From assembly GCA_025055115.1 (NCBI GenBank), contig JANWYJ010000095.1, forward strand, positions 1 to 39,708: a stretch of 39,708 bases of DNA, given 5' to 3'. Both the position numbers and the translations under genes were made by a program. Source of the stretch: Gemmata sp. GTDB taxonomy: Bacteria; Planctomycetota; Planctomycetia; Gemmatales; Gemmataceae. Below are positions 7,983 through 16,494 of the stretch, piece after piece (positions within the stretch are counted from its first letter, which is position 1; the number at the start of each line of letters is the position of its first letter). The notes below the pieces were generated by a model, which was not told the origin of the DNA, did not search any database, and worked only from the letters and a program-made list of their open reading frames with translations.

Positions 7983-10853
7983 ATGTTCCGGTTGTCGCTT
8001 GTCGTCGTGAGCCTGCTGGCGGCGGTCGCCCAGGGCCAATGGGAAGCACCACGCACCCATTCGGTGAAGCTCAACGGCCACACCTTCACCCTTCCGGAAG
8101 GCTTCACCATTGAAGTGGCCGCCGACGCGCAACTGGTTCCGCGGCCCATCGCCGGCGACTTCGACGACAAAGGCCGCCTTTACGTCACCGATTCAAGCGG
8201 TTCCAACGAGAAAGTGCAGGTGCAACTCGAAAAGAAGCCGCACCGCATTCTGCGCCTCGAAGATACCAACGGTGACGGTGTCTTCGATCGGCAGACGGTT
8301 TTCGTGAAGAACATCATGTTCCCCGAAGGATGTCTGTGGTACGCCGGGTCGCTGTATGTCGCCGCTCCGCCGCACATCCTCAAGTTCACCGATACCAACG
8401 ACGATGGGATCGCCGACAAAGAGGAGATTTGGTTCGACGGGCACACGCTCACCGGCTGCGCCAACGACCTCCACGGTCCTTACCGCGGCCCGGGCGATGG
8501 CTATCTGTACTGGACCAAAGGGGCGTTCGCCGAACAACACTACACCCTGCCCAACGGCAAGAAGTTCAAAACCCGGGCCGCACACATCTTCCGCGCCAAA
8601 CCCGATGGCTCTGGTCTCGAACCGGTCATGACCGGGGGCATGGATAACCCCGTGGATGTCGTCTTCCTGCCCAACGGCGACCTGATCTTCAGCACCACAT
8701 TCTTCCAACACCCCCGCAATGGCCAACGTGACGGGCTGATCCATGCTATCTACGGTGGCATCTATGGCAAAGACCACAGCCCGATTTACGATCACCCCTG
8801 GACCGGCCCAGAACTGATGCCGGTCCTCACCCACATGGGGCCGGCGGCCCCAGCCGGCTTGCACCGCTACGAATCCGAACAATTCGGCAAGGATTATGTC
8901 AACAACCTCTTCTGTTGCCAATTCAACATGCGGAAAGTCAGCCGGCACATTCTCATCCCCAAAGGCTCGAGTTACGAAAGCCGCGACTTCGATTTCCTCG
9001 TCTCCGATAATATCGATTTTCACCCCACGGATGTGATCGAAGCAGCCGACGGCTCGCTTCTGATTGTTGACACCGGGGGATGGTATAAGCTGTGCTGTCC
9101 AACCTCGCAGCTGGTGAAGCCCGACGTAACCGGGGCCATTTATCGGGTGAAGAAAATCGGTGCCCACGGCAACACGGTCAAACCCCCGCCGCCCGCGCTG
9201 CCGCGCTTGCGCGAAATCGCCCTGAAGCGCGACGAAGCCGGCCTCGATGAGGCTATCGCCGCCCTCCGCGATAAGAATCTGCACACGCGACGGCTGGCTG
9301 CCGAAGCCGTCGGGCGAATCGGTAGTTCCAAGGCGATTGCCGCGATTCTCGAAGCCCTCGCCGACGAACGCAACGACCGCCCGCTCGATCACGCCCTCAC
9401 CTACGCTCTCATCGAAATCGGCGATGCCCGGGAAACCGCCAAAGGGCTGAAACACTCCGCGCCACCAGTCCGTCGCGCCTGCTTGGCCGCGCTCTCCCAG
9501 ATGTCTCCACCCGCGTTGGAGGCCTCGGCCGTGCTCGCGGAACTCGATGCCAAAGACCCCGCCCTACGGGAAACCGCCTGGTGGATTGCTCGTCGTAACC
9601 CCCAGTGGGGCGGCCAACTCGCCCACTACTTCCGGACTCATCTCCGCGCCGCCGATCGACTCTCGGCTGCCGAACGCCATGAATGGGTCTTACGCCTGGT
9701 GCCATTCACCGGAGATGCCACCGTTCAACAAGTGATGAGCGAAGCCCTGGTCAGGGGCCGCGCAGAAACCCAACCGTTGGTCCTTGCACTCATGGCTCGC
9801 TCGGGGCTGAAAACCCTCCCGCCACCGTGGCGCGACGCCTTACTGGAACTGGCACCACAACTGACCGATCCGGAATTGCTGCGAGCCACGTTGCGCGTCT
9901 TCCAGGCCCTGCCTCCAGAAGCCAAGGATTACCAAGCCTTCATCGCCCGGCTCCCCAGCGCAAAACTCTGGCCCACGGGTTCAATCCCGGCGGAATTCCG
10001 ACTCGCGATCTTGGCGGCGCAGCCGGCGGGCCAACCCCTCGATAGCGCGGACCTGGAATTTCTGCTGGCTCGTCTCCACCGCGATCAGCCCGCCGCCGAT
10101 CGCTCCACCGCGGTCGACATCCTGCTGCGTGCTCAACTCAGCTCCGCGCAGCTGGTGGCCCTGACCACCCAGCTCACAACCGTCAGCCCTCTCGACCTGA
10201 TGAAGCTTTTGGCTGTCTTCACGAAATCAACTGACGAAAAGGTCGGTCGAGCCTTGATCGCCGCGTTGCAGGAACCCGCGGTGCGGCCGATGATTCGCAC
10301 TGAGATAGTTCAGCCGGTGGTGGAGAAATACCCCTCGGCGGTCCGAGCGGCCGCGGCGAAGCTCTACGCGGAACTCGACTCTGCCCGCGCCGGCGAGAAA
10401 GCAAAGCTCGACCAGATTCTGGCCCAACTGAAACCTGGCGACGTCCGCCGAGGGCAGCTCGTGTTCAATAGCAGCAAAACACAGTGCATCGCGTGCCACA
10501 AAGTCGGTTATGTCGGCGGTACTGTGGGGCCAGACCTGACCAAAATCGGCACCATCCGCAGTGAACGCGACCTGCTCGAAGCGATTCTCTTTCCCAGTGC
10601 CAGCTTCGTCCGCAGTTACGAACCGGTGCGCGTGGTGACTACCGACGAACGTGTTCTCAACGGCATTGTGAAAAAAGATGCGCCTGATGAACTGATCCTC
10701 ATCGTCGCCGCCGACAAAGAGGAACGCCTCCTGCGGGCCGATGTCGCCAGCATCGCACCCAGCAATATCTCCCTGATGCCCGCAGGATTGGAACAGCAGC
10801 TCAGCGAGCAGGACCTGGCCGACCTGCTGGCGTTTCTGAAGGCGTGCCGTTAG
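7983..10853 (+). CDS. PVC-type membrane-bound dehydrogenase with HEAT-like repeats and C-terminal haem-c domain
   Basis: This encodes 956 residues from ATG at 7983, with GGGAGG 7 nt upstream (an earlier ATG at 7962 lacks one). An N-terminal signal peptide (FRLSLVVVSLLAAVAQG) is followed by a soluble-sugar-dehydrogenase-like propeller; calcium-loop-like LEDTNGDGVFD and FTDTNDDGIADK segments are visible. The middle, roughly residues 400-780, is helical with HEAT-like repeats (NLHTRRLAAEAVGRIGSSKA). The C-terminus has a haem-c site, CIACH at 835-839, with a PDLTKIG segment after it. This architecture is characteristic of large planctomycete and verrucomicrobial paralogous families; an oxidoreductase passing electrons to a c-type haem in the periplasm is the usual inference, but substrates are unknown. 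Confidence 0.92.
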   Translation: MFRLSLVVVSLLAAVAQGQWEAPRTHSVKLNGHTFTLPEGFTIEVAADAQLVPRPIAGDFDDKGRLYVTDSSGSNEKVQVQLEKKPHRILRLEDTNGDGVFDRQTVFVKNIMFPEGCLWYAGSLYVAAPPHILKFTDTNDDGIADKEEIWFDGHTLTGCANDLHGPYRGPGDGYLYWTKGAFAEQHYTLPNGKKFKTRAAHIFRAKPDGSGLEPVMTGGMDNPVDVVFLPNGDLIFSTTFFQHPRNGQRDGLIHAIYGGIYGKDHSPIYDHPWTGPELMPVLTHMGPAAPAGLHRYESEQFGKDYVNNLFCCQFNMRKVSRHILIPKGSSYESRDFDFLVSDNIDFHPTDVIEAADGSLLIVDTGGWYKLCCPTSQLVKPDVTGAIYRVKKIGAHGNTVKPPPPALPRLREIALKRDEAGLDEAIAALRDKNLHTRRLAAEAVGRIGSSKAIAAILEALADERNDRPLDHALTYALIEIGDARETAKGLKHSAPPVRRACLAALSQMSPPALEASAVLAELDAKDPALRETAWWIARRNPQWGGQLAHYFRTHLRAADRLSAAERHEWVLRLVPFTGDATVQQVMSEALVRGRAETQPLVLALMARSGLKTLPPPWRDALLELAPQLTDPELLRATLRVFQALPPEAKDYQAFIARLPSAKLWPTGSIPAEFRLAILAAQPAGQPLDSADLEFLLARLHRDQPAADRSTAVDILLRAQLSSAQLVALTTQLTTVSPLDLMKLLAVFTKSTDEKVGRALIAALQEPAVRPMIRTEIVQPVVEKYPSAVRAAAAKLYAELDSARAGEKAKLDQILAQLKPGDVRRGQLVFNSSKTQCIACHKVGYVGGTVGPDLTKIGTIRSERDLLEAILFPSASFVRSYEPVRVVTTDERVLNGIVKKDAPDELILIVAADKEERLLRADVASIAPSNISLMPAGLEQQLSEQDLADLLAFLKACR

Positions 10854-10940
10854 GGGCCAAGCCGCAAGGACGTTTCATTCCCCAGCCCACTGACCGACCA
10901 CCGCGGCCTTGCGCCAGTCCTTCCAGGGCGGAACAAGGCC

Positions 10941-11048
10941 GCTGCCAAACCCGAACATTCCGCTGTCTTGGGCAACCCCGCTGACTCGGCGCAGTGTCAC
11001 TGTCGCACCGCTGCTGCAAAACCCGAGCAATCCCTTGTCTTGGGCAAC
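10941..11048. repeat. 36-bp direct repeat pair, 72-bp period
   Basis: Copies at 10941-10976 and 11013-11048 begin gctgcMaaacccga and end gtcttgggcaac, with about five differences, and are separated by a unique 36-bp spacer. They lie in the 234-bp gap between two convergent genes. Confidence 0.9.
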
Positions 11049-11087
11049 GATCCTAGTGTTGGGGAACAACCTGTCGCGAAACTGTGG

Positions 11088-11984
11088 TCACTTCTTTTTG
11101 TCCTTGAGCAATTGGAGATGGACAGCGGCCACATCCCACATGTAGTGGCCGATTTTGTATTTCTCGACAGCGGTGGTGAGGTGTTCGCGGGATTTCTGCG
11201 TATCCCCTTCGCTGTCGTAATAGAGGGCGACGTAAAGATGGCCGTAGAAGCGGGCCTCGCGGAGCTTGTCGTCTTTCAGGGCCGCTTTCTCGACGGCTTC
11301 GAGAACATCCTGGGGCTGGATTTTCCCGGCAAACAATTCGAGCACTTGCTTCATCGGCACGCGGTCATCCTGGGTGACGGGAATGAGTTGCTGGCGGGCT
11401 TTCTGGCGGTTGTGTGCCCGGGCATTGCACAGATAATGCCACACAGAGTTTTCCACATCTTCGGGATTAACTGTGCGGTGCAGTTCAAACTGTTCGACGC
11501 CCTCGGGGAAACGCCCGGCGTAATACAAAGCAATACCCCGGCGCCAGTGTTCGGGTTTGTCTTGGGGGCGGGCTTTGAGGTATGCGTCGAAGTCGGCGAT
11601 GGCCTCTGTGAAGCGACCGAGTTTCAGATAGGCATCACCGCGGCGATCGTAGGCGATAGCGGCTTGGGGTTCGAGCTGAATCACTTCACTGAAGGCTTTT
11701 ACCGCTTCGGCATGCTGGCGCAAGCCGGCGTGGGCCACGCCGGCCGCGTAAGGAATTGCTGGGTTCTTTGGATCCAGGGCCGCGGCTTTTGCGGTCAGTT
11801 TGAGGACTTCCTCGTACTTTTTCGCTTTGCCGGCGGCTTCAATGGCATCGAGGAGTTTCTCCAGTTCTGGGTTTTTGGGGGCGGGGGGTTGCTCGTGGGC
11901 GACAAGCCCGCTGGCAGAAGCGCCGTTGGCCATCCCGGCGGTCCATCCGAGCATCACCCCCATCATGACAGCGAACACAGGCAT
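11088..11984 (-). CDS. secreted tetratricopeptide repeat (TPR) protein
   Basis: This encodes 298 residues from ATG at 11984, with GAGGA 7 nt upstream. The N-terminus is a signal peptide (VFAVMMGVMLGWTAGMANG). Three or four TPR units follow, for example NPAIPYAAGVAHAGLRQHAE, AAIAYDRRGDAYLKLGRFTE and EHWRRGIALYYAGRFPEG, each with the A/G-x3-Y/F-x2-A spacing. The C-terminal region (ARFYGHLYVALYYDSEGD) resembles a further TPR and NlpI-like proteins. Its likely role is protein-protein interaction in the periplasm; the partner is unknown. It is divergent from the FKBP gene across about 100 bp containing a perfect inverted repeat. Confidence 0.85.
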   Translation of the reverse strand: MPVFAVMMGVMLGWTAGMANGASASGLVAHEQPPAPKNPELEKLLDAIEAAGKAKKYEEVLKLTAKAAALDPKNPAIPYAAGVAHAGLRQHAEAVKAFSEVIQLEPQAAIAYDRRGDAYLKLGRFTEAIADFDAYLKARPQDKPEHWRRGIALYYAGRFPEGVEQFELHRTVNPEDVENSVWHYLCNARAHNRQKARQQLIPVTQDDRVPMKQVLELFAGKIQPQDVLEAVEKAALKDDKLREARFYGHLYVALYYDSEGDTQKSREHLTTAVEKYKIGHYMWDVAAVHLQLLKDKKK

Positions 11985-12021
11985 GGCAGTTCCTCGTAAG
12001 GACAGATGTCGATGATCCTAT

Positions 12022-12048
12022 CCGGCTGTGTGGTTGTATAACAGCCGG
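12022..12048. promoter_or_regulatory. perfect 8-bp inverted repeat in a divergent promoter region
   Basis: CCGGCTGT (12022-12029) and ACAGCCGG (12041-12048) are separated by 11 bp, midway between the divergent TPR and FKBP starts. It could be an operator read by a dimeric regulator or an RNA hairpin; the arm centres are 19 bp apart, close to two helical turns, which slightly favours an operator. Confidence 0.45.
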
Positions 12049-12088
12049 CAAAAGGCGATTCTCACGATTCTTGCGAATGAGGCGGCCT

Positions 12089-12982
12089 ATGGGTGATACG
12101 CAGGGTGTGGATCGTGCCACGATGAAGCAATATCTGGTGCCGGCGGCGGGAGTCGCGGCCATTGTGGTGTTGGTTGGTCTGGTGCTTCTGGTTTCGGGTA
12201 ACTCCGAGCGAACCATGTCTGATGGTTCCAACGGTTCGGCCCAGGACCCCGACTTGCGGGACATCAGCCCGGGGGTGAAATATCGCGACATCAAAGAAGG
12301 GACAGGCGATCCGTGTCCCCCCCAGGCGACCATCGTCATTCACTACACCGGCTGGCTGTCGGATGGAACAGTCTTCGACAGTACTAAGGAAGGCAAAGCG
12401 GTACCCACCCCAGCCACATTTGAGCTGAAGAATCTGATTGCCGGTTGGAAAGAGGGCATCCCAGGCATGAAGCCGGGGGGGATTCGCAAGCTGGTCATCG
12501 CCCCCGATAAAGGCTACGGCAGCATCGGCTCACCACCCAAGATTCCCGGAGGGGCCACCCTGATTTTCGAGGTGGAATTGATCAGCTTCACAGCAGCCAA
12601 AGACCTGACCAAACTGGCCGATGGCACGGCTCCCGGTGACAACGACCCGAATTTGCGGGAAATTCGCAACACCGGCGTGAAATATCGCGACATCAAAGAA
12701 GGCCTCGGCGCGCCGGTACAACCCGGAGCCAAGGTGAAAATTCACTACACCGGCTGGTTGCTCGACGGCAAAGTGTTCGACAGCAGCCACCGGCGTGGCG
12801 AACCGGCGGAGTTTGCCCTCAACGGCCTCATCAAAGGTTGGCAAGAAGGCATTCCGGGGATGAAACCGGGGGGTATCCGCAAATTGGTCATTCCCCCCGA
12901 AATGGGCTACGGCGCGCAAGGGGCACCACCGGACATTCCCCCGAATGCCACGCTAGTCTTTGAAGTGGAATTGATCGAATGA
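12089..12982 (+). CDS. membrane-anchored tandem FKBP-type peptidyl-prolyl isomerase
   Basis: This encodes 297 residues from ATG at 12089, chosen for GAGG 6 nt upstream; other starts at 12071, 12077 and 12122 are possible. A single transmembrane segment (about 17-36) is followed by two complete FKBP domains, roughly 62-166 and 196-296. Each has GVKYRDIKEG, HYTGWL-DG-VFDS, GW-EGIPGMKPGGIRKL and a closing FEVELI strand, including the aromatic residues that line FKBP active sites. FKBPs catalyse cis-trans isomerisation of prolyl bonds; the anchor suggests work on the outer side of the inner membrane. The two domains are very alike and so probably arose by internal duplication. A strong hairpin 22 bp past the stop may end transcription. 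Confidence 0.9.
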   Translation: MGDTQGVDRATMKQYLVPAAGVAAIVVLVGLVLLVSGNSERTMSDGSNGSAQDPDLRDISPGVKYRDIKEGTGDPCPPQATIVIHYTGWLSDGTVFDSTKEGKAVPTPATFELKNLIAGWKEGIPGMKPGGIRKLVIAPDKGYGSIGSPPKIPGGATLIFEVELISFTAAKDLTKLADGTAPGDNDPNLREIRNTGVKYRDIKEGLGAPVQPGAKVKIHYTGWLLDGKVFDSSHRRGEPAEFALNGLIKGWQEGIPGMKPGGIRKLVIPPEMGYGAQGAPPDIPPNATLVFEVELIE

Positions 12983-13003
12983 CCGGCCCACGCACGGTTG
13001 CCG

Positions 13004-13034
13004 CGGCGGTTCGATGGGCCTCGGCGAACCGCCG
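13004..13034 (+). terminator. hairpin after the FKBP gene, possible terminator
   Basis: A perfect 10-bp GC-rich stem, CGGCGGTTCG (13004-13013) with CGAACCGCCG (13025-13034), encloses an 11-nt loop. It starts 22 bp after the FKBP stop codon. There is no T-run after it, so it may terminate without a U-tract or only stabilise the mRNA end. Confidence 0.5.
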
Positions 13035-13121
13035 GAGTGTGGCCGCGTACCGTTGACTCCTCATTCTCTCAGAATTCACGGCTTCGTGAAATCGCCCCGC
13101 CCGGGCAACGTTGTGTGTGAT

Positions 13122-13613
13122 ATGACACCCGAGCAGCTCGCGGAACTGGTAGACCGGTACGCGTCGGCCTTGGTGCTTTACGCCCGGCAGTGGTGTGCTT
13201 GCCCCGAAGATGTGGTCCAGGCGGCTTTTCTGAAGCTGGTGCGGCAGCGACGGCCGCCCGCCAACTTGTTGCCGTGGTTATACCGCGTGGTACGGAACGC
13301 GGCCATCGACGCCAGCCGGGCCGCGCGGCGGCGAACCCGCTACGAAATCGCGGCGGCTGCCAGTGCCCCGCAATGGTTTATGCCGTCGTATGATCCCACG
13401 GGGCTGGATGCCCAAGCAGCGGCCGCAGCCATTGCCGAGTTGCCCGCCGAAACCCGGGAGATTATTGTCGCCCATATCTGGGGTGGGCTGACGTTTGAAC
13501 AAATTGCCGAAGCGGTGGGCAGTTCTGCCGCGACGTGCTATCGCCGCTACGCCGCAGGGCTGGATGTCTTACGTCAGAAACTCGGAGTCTCTCGAAACGC
13601 ACACCAACCATGA
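13122..13613 (+). CDS. ECF-type RNA polymerase sigma factor
   Basis: This encodes 163 residues from ATG at 13122; an upstream in-frame start (13014) lies within the hairpin and is disfavoured. Sigma region 2 is seen at about 10-70 (VVQAAFLKLV, then LLPWLYRVVRNAAIDASRAARRR) and region 4 at about 107-155 (LPAETREIIVAHIWGGLTFEQIAEAVGSS with a helix-turn-helix, then YRRYAAGLDVLRQKL). ECF sigma factors redirect RNA polymerase to stress or envelope promoters. Its stop overlaps the start of a 72-residue membrane protein gene (ATGA), which suggests translational coupling and a functional pair. Confidence 0.9.
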   Translation: MTPEQLAELVDRYASALVLYARQWCACPEDVVQAAFLKLVRQRRPPANLLPWLYRVVRNAAIDASRAARRRTRYEIAAAASAPQWFMPSYDPTGLDAQAAAAAIAELPAETREIIVAHIWGGLTFEQIAEAVGSSAATCYRRYAAGLDVLRQKLGVSRNAHQP

Positions 13614-13828
13614 CCTCACCGTCTCCTCCACCGCCGCCGCCAAAACCCGACCCGTTGGCGGTCGCATTGTCGAAACTCGATCCGGCTCCGCACAATCTCG
13701 ATTGGAATGTGCTGATGTTCGAAGCCGGGCGGGAATCGAAATTCCGGGCGTTATGGTTCTGGCGCATCACGGCGTGGGTCTTCGCACTGGTGGCCTGCGG
13801 CCTGGCCTACGCCTATTTCACCCGCTAG
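13610..13828 (+). CDS. small single-pass membrane protein coupled to the ECF sigma factor
   Basis: This encodes 72 residues. Its ATG overlaps the sigma factor stop in an ATGA, so translation is probably coupled. A proline-rich start (six consecutive prolines within the first 11 residues) is followed by a polar segment (DWNVLMFEAGRESKF) and one transmembrane helix near 50-69 (WRITAWVFALVACGLAYAYF). The position is the classic one for an anti-sigma factor, but no zinc-binding anti-sigma motif (HxxxCxxC) is present, so this would be a minimal, unrecognised type if it is one. The last codons and stop lie in the first unit of a 19-bp array. Confidence 0.75.
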   Translation: MTSPSPPPPPPKPDPLAVALSKLDPAPHNLDWNVLMFEAGRESKFRALWFWRITAWVFALVACGLAYAYFTR

Positions 13829-13880
13829 ATCGATTTTCACCCGCTCGATCGACTTTCACCCGCTCGATCGACTTTCACCC
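13816..13880. repeat. 19-bp tandem array overlapping a stop codon
   Basis: Units tttcacccgctNgatcgaY lie at 13816-13834, 13835-13853 and 13854-13872, with a truncated fourth (tttcaccc). The first unit contains the final codons and TAG stop (13826-13828) of the small membrane protein gene; the second and third units are identical. The rest of the gap to 14035 holds a GGGCC/GGCCC hairpin-like stretch near 13928-13947 and no gene. Confidence 0.9.
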
Positions 13881-14035
13881 TTTGCCCCACCGGACCAGAA
13901 ACCGTCTTCGCTTTCCGCCCTTCGGTCTGGGCCTTTTTTCGGCCCCAGGCCCGGTTAGCCTCTCAGCCCCGCCGAGGTGGCCGGCGGGTCGTGTCGTCGG
14001 GAACCGTCGCGATCTTGACAGAAAATGGCGACCGG

Positions 14036-14061
14036 CTTATGTGCCCACCTGCACACATAAG
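14036..14061. promoter_or_regulatory. perfect 8-bp inverted repeat upstream of the BamA-like gene
   Basis: CTTATGTG (14036-14043) and CACATAAG (14054-14061) flank a 10-bp loop, ending 37 bp before the start codon of the outer membrane assembly gene. It is a candidate operator or 5-prime leader hairpin; nothing identifies a binding protein. Confidence 0.45.
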
Positions 14062-14098
14062 AAGGCGCTGGTGAGCCACGGGAATTGGGGAACCCCCG

Positions 14099-16456
14099 AT
14101 GAGTTTGTGCTGTCGTCAGAGTATGGGGCTGGTGGTTGCGCTATTGGCACTGGCCGTATTCATGACGAGCCGCCGGGAGTTGGTCGCTGCCGACAATCCG
14201 CAAGGTAAGCCGATCGCCGAAATTATTCCGGTGGGCAACAAAATTCGCACCTCCCAGCAAATTCTTGACATTATGCATTCGCGCCCCGGCCGCCCCTACG
14301 ATGAAAACACCATTCAGGAAGACGTGCGCCGCCTCTACAACACCCGCTGGTTCACCCCCGATGGTATTCGCATTCTGACCACCGAAGCGGAAGGCCGCGT
14401 CACCGTAACCGTCTTGGTCACCGAATTGACCAGTGTCGTCCAGGAGATCATTTACGACGGGGCCGAGCATTTGAGCCTCTCCGAGTTACAATCGCTCACC
14501 GGTTTGCGCAAAGGCGACGCGATGAGTCCTTTGGCGAACGAATTGGGCCGGCAAGCGATTCTCAAACGCTATCACGAAGAAGGCCGTTACTACGCCAGTG
14601 TGGAGTTGGTGGAAGGGACCAAACCAACGGATACGCGCGTCGTCTACCGTATTATCGAGGGGCCGGTGGTTAAGGTCGCCAACGTGGAATTCGTGGGCGT
14701 TCAGAATGCGATGATCGGCCGGCTCCGGCAACAGTTGGCGACCAATACCACCAAACTCGGCTTTGGCGGCAAGTTCAATCCCAACACCATCGACCTCGAC
14801 CGCAAAGCCCTGACCGACTACTACCACGCTTTGGGCTATCTCAACGTGCAAATCACCCCCGAGGTACGACGTTCGGCCGATATGAGCCGTGTGACGATCG
14901 TTTATCATGTTCGCGAAGGAACACGCTACCACGTCGCTGGTCGGCAGATTGAAGGCAACAAGTCGGTGCCCACGGAGAAGTTGGAGAAACTGGCGGAGCT
15001 GCAACCGGGCCAGCCTTACGATCGCCGCGTGGCCCAAGCCGACCAACTGCGGATTCGCGATTGGTATGGGCATCGCGGTTATGCCGTTGGCGTGGAGGAG
15101 CAATGGTACGAAGTGCAACCGGGTCTGGTGCAGGTTCACTACCACGTCATTGGCGATCGCGGTGCCCCTGACCGTGTCGGCCGCATCATCATCGAGGGCA
15201 ACTCGGTCACGCAAGACCGTGTGATTCTCAATCAGCTCGATCTGTTGCCGGGGCAGGTGCTGCAATATCCCAAACTGGAAGAAGCCCGGATGCGATTGAA
15301 CCGCTTGGGCATCTTTGATCCGGAAGACCCGCCGACGGTCGAAGTGATTCCCAACGAACTCGACAACATGTTCAAGGATATTCGTGTACGTGTTCGGGAA
15401 ACGCGGACCGGCCAGTTTATCGTGGGTGGGAGCGTAAACTCCGACGCGGGTTTAACCGCGAATATTGCCCTCAATGAGCGCAACTTCGACCTGTTCCGCT
15501 TTCCGCGCAGTTGGGACGATTTCCGGTCCGGGCGAGCCTTCCGGGGGGCGGGGCAGGAATTGCGGATTGAAGCCGCCCCGGGGACACAATTCCAGCGTTA
15601 TGCGATCACTTTCCGCGAACCGTATTTGTTCGATACCCCCTTCGGTCTGACCACCTCGGCGTATTTCTTCAACCGGGCCTTCGCGGAATACAACGAAGAC
15701 CGCTACGGTGGCCGCATCACCATCGACCGGCGGCTCGATCCGTATTGGACGGCGTCGTTCAGCACACGCATCGAAGGCGTTATGGTCAAGGATGTACCGG
15801 GATTTGCCACGCCGGCGATTACGGACGATATTGGCGGGCACTTTGTCCTCGGTTTGCGCGCTGGTATCAACCGCGACACCCGCGACTCGTACATTTATCC
15901 CACGCGCGGCAATGTGTTCGATGTCGGTTTTGAACAAGTGTTGGGCGATTATACCTTCCCGGTCGGTACGGCGGAGTTCTCACAATTTCTCTCCTCGCGG
16001 TATTTGGCCCGGGAAGACGGCAGCGGCCGGCATGTGTTGGGCATCCGAACGCAAGTGGCGGTTGCGGGCGGCAATGCTCCGGTGTTCGAGCGGTTCTACG
16101 GGGGGGGCATCCGCAGTTTCCGGGGGTTCACCTTCCGCGGTGTCGGGCCGTTTGAGAACAATTTGGCCGTCGGTGGGACGTTCGCGTTCCTCAATACGAT
16201 TGAATACCAGGTGCCGGTGTTACCCAGCGACCGATTGTTCATCGTGGCGTTTGTGGATCATGGCACGGTGGAGAAGAACTTCACCATCAAGGATTACCGG
16301 GTATCGGTGGGGACGGGTTTACGGATTGCCGTTCCGGCGTTGGGTCCGCTGCCATTGGCGATCGACTTTGCCTTCCCGCTCAATCAAGGACCGGGCGACA
16401 TTCGCCAGGTGTTCAACTTCTCCGTGGGGGTCTTCGGGGGTCCAGGTCCGCGGTGA
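14099..16456 (+). CDS. bamA: BamA/Omp85-type outer membrane protein assembly factor
   Basis: This encodes 785 residues from ATG at 14099 (a second ATG at 14123 is possible). After a signal peptide, POTRA-like repeats run from about 38 to 400; each has the alternating strand-helix pattern with internal blocks such as GNKIRTSQQILDIM, GNKSVPTEKLEKL and GNSVTQDRVILNQLDLLPGQ. From about 430 a beta-barrel follows, rich in alternating aromatic strands. The diagnostic lid-loop RGF motif is RSFRGF at 672-677, and the last strand ends VFNFSVGVFGGPGPR. BamA folds and inserts outer membrane proteins, so this gene supports a didermic envelope. It lies downstream of an ECF sigma factor unit and is convergent with rimO. 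Confidence 0.92.
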   Translation: MSLCCRQSMGLVVALLALAVFMTSRRELVAADNPQGKPIAEIIPVGNKIRTSQQILDIMHSRPGRPYDENTIQEDVRRLYNTRWFTPDGIRILTTEAEGRVTVTVLVTELTSVVQEIIYDGAEHLSLSELQSLTGLRKGDAMSPLANELGRQAILKRYHEEGRYYASVELVEGTKPTDTRVVYRIIEGPVVKVANVEFVGVQNAMIGRLRQQLATNTTKLGFGGKFNPNTIDLDRKALTDYYHALGYLNVQITPEVRRSADMSRVTIVYHVREGTRYHVAGRQIEGNKSVPTEKLEKLAELQPGQPYDRRVAQADQLRIRDWYGHRGYAVGVEEQWYEVQPGLVQVHYHVIGDRGAPDRVGRIIIEGNSVTQDRVILNQLDLLPGQVLQYPKLEEARMRLNRLGIFDPEDPPTVEVIPNELDNMFKDIRVRVRETRTGQFIVGGSVNSDAGLTANIALNERNFDLFRFPRSWDDFRSGRAFRGAGQELRIEAAPGTQFQRYAITFREPYLFDTPFGLTTSAYFFNRAFAEYNEDRYGGRITIDRRLDPYWTASFSTRIEGVMVKDVPGFATPAITDDIGGHFVLGLRAGINRDTRDSYIYPTRGNVFDVGFEQVLGDYTFPVGTAEFSQFLSSRYLAREDGSGRHVLGIRTQVAVAGGNAPVFERFYGGGIRSFRGFTFRGVGPFENNLAVGGTFAFLNTIEYQVPVLPSDRLFIVAFVDHGTVEKNFTIKDYRVSVGTGLRIAVPALGPLPLAIDFAFPLNQGPGDIRQVFNFSVGVFGGPGPR

Positions 16457-16494
16457 ACGGCCCTGTTGGCACTCGCCGCGGCTTCCGGGAACTG

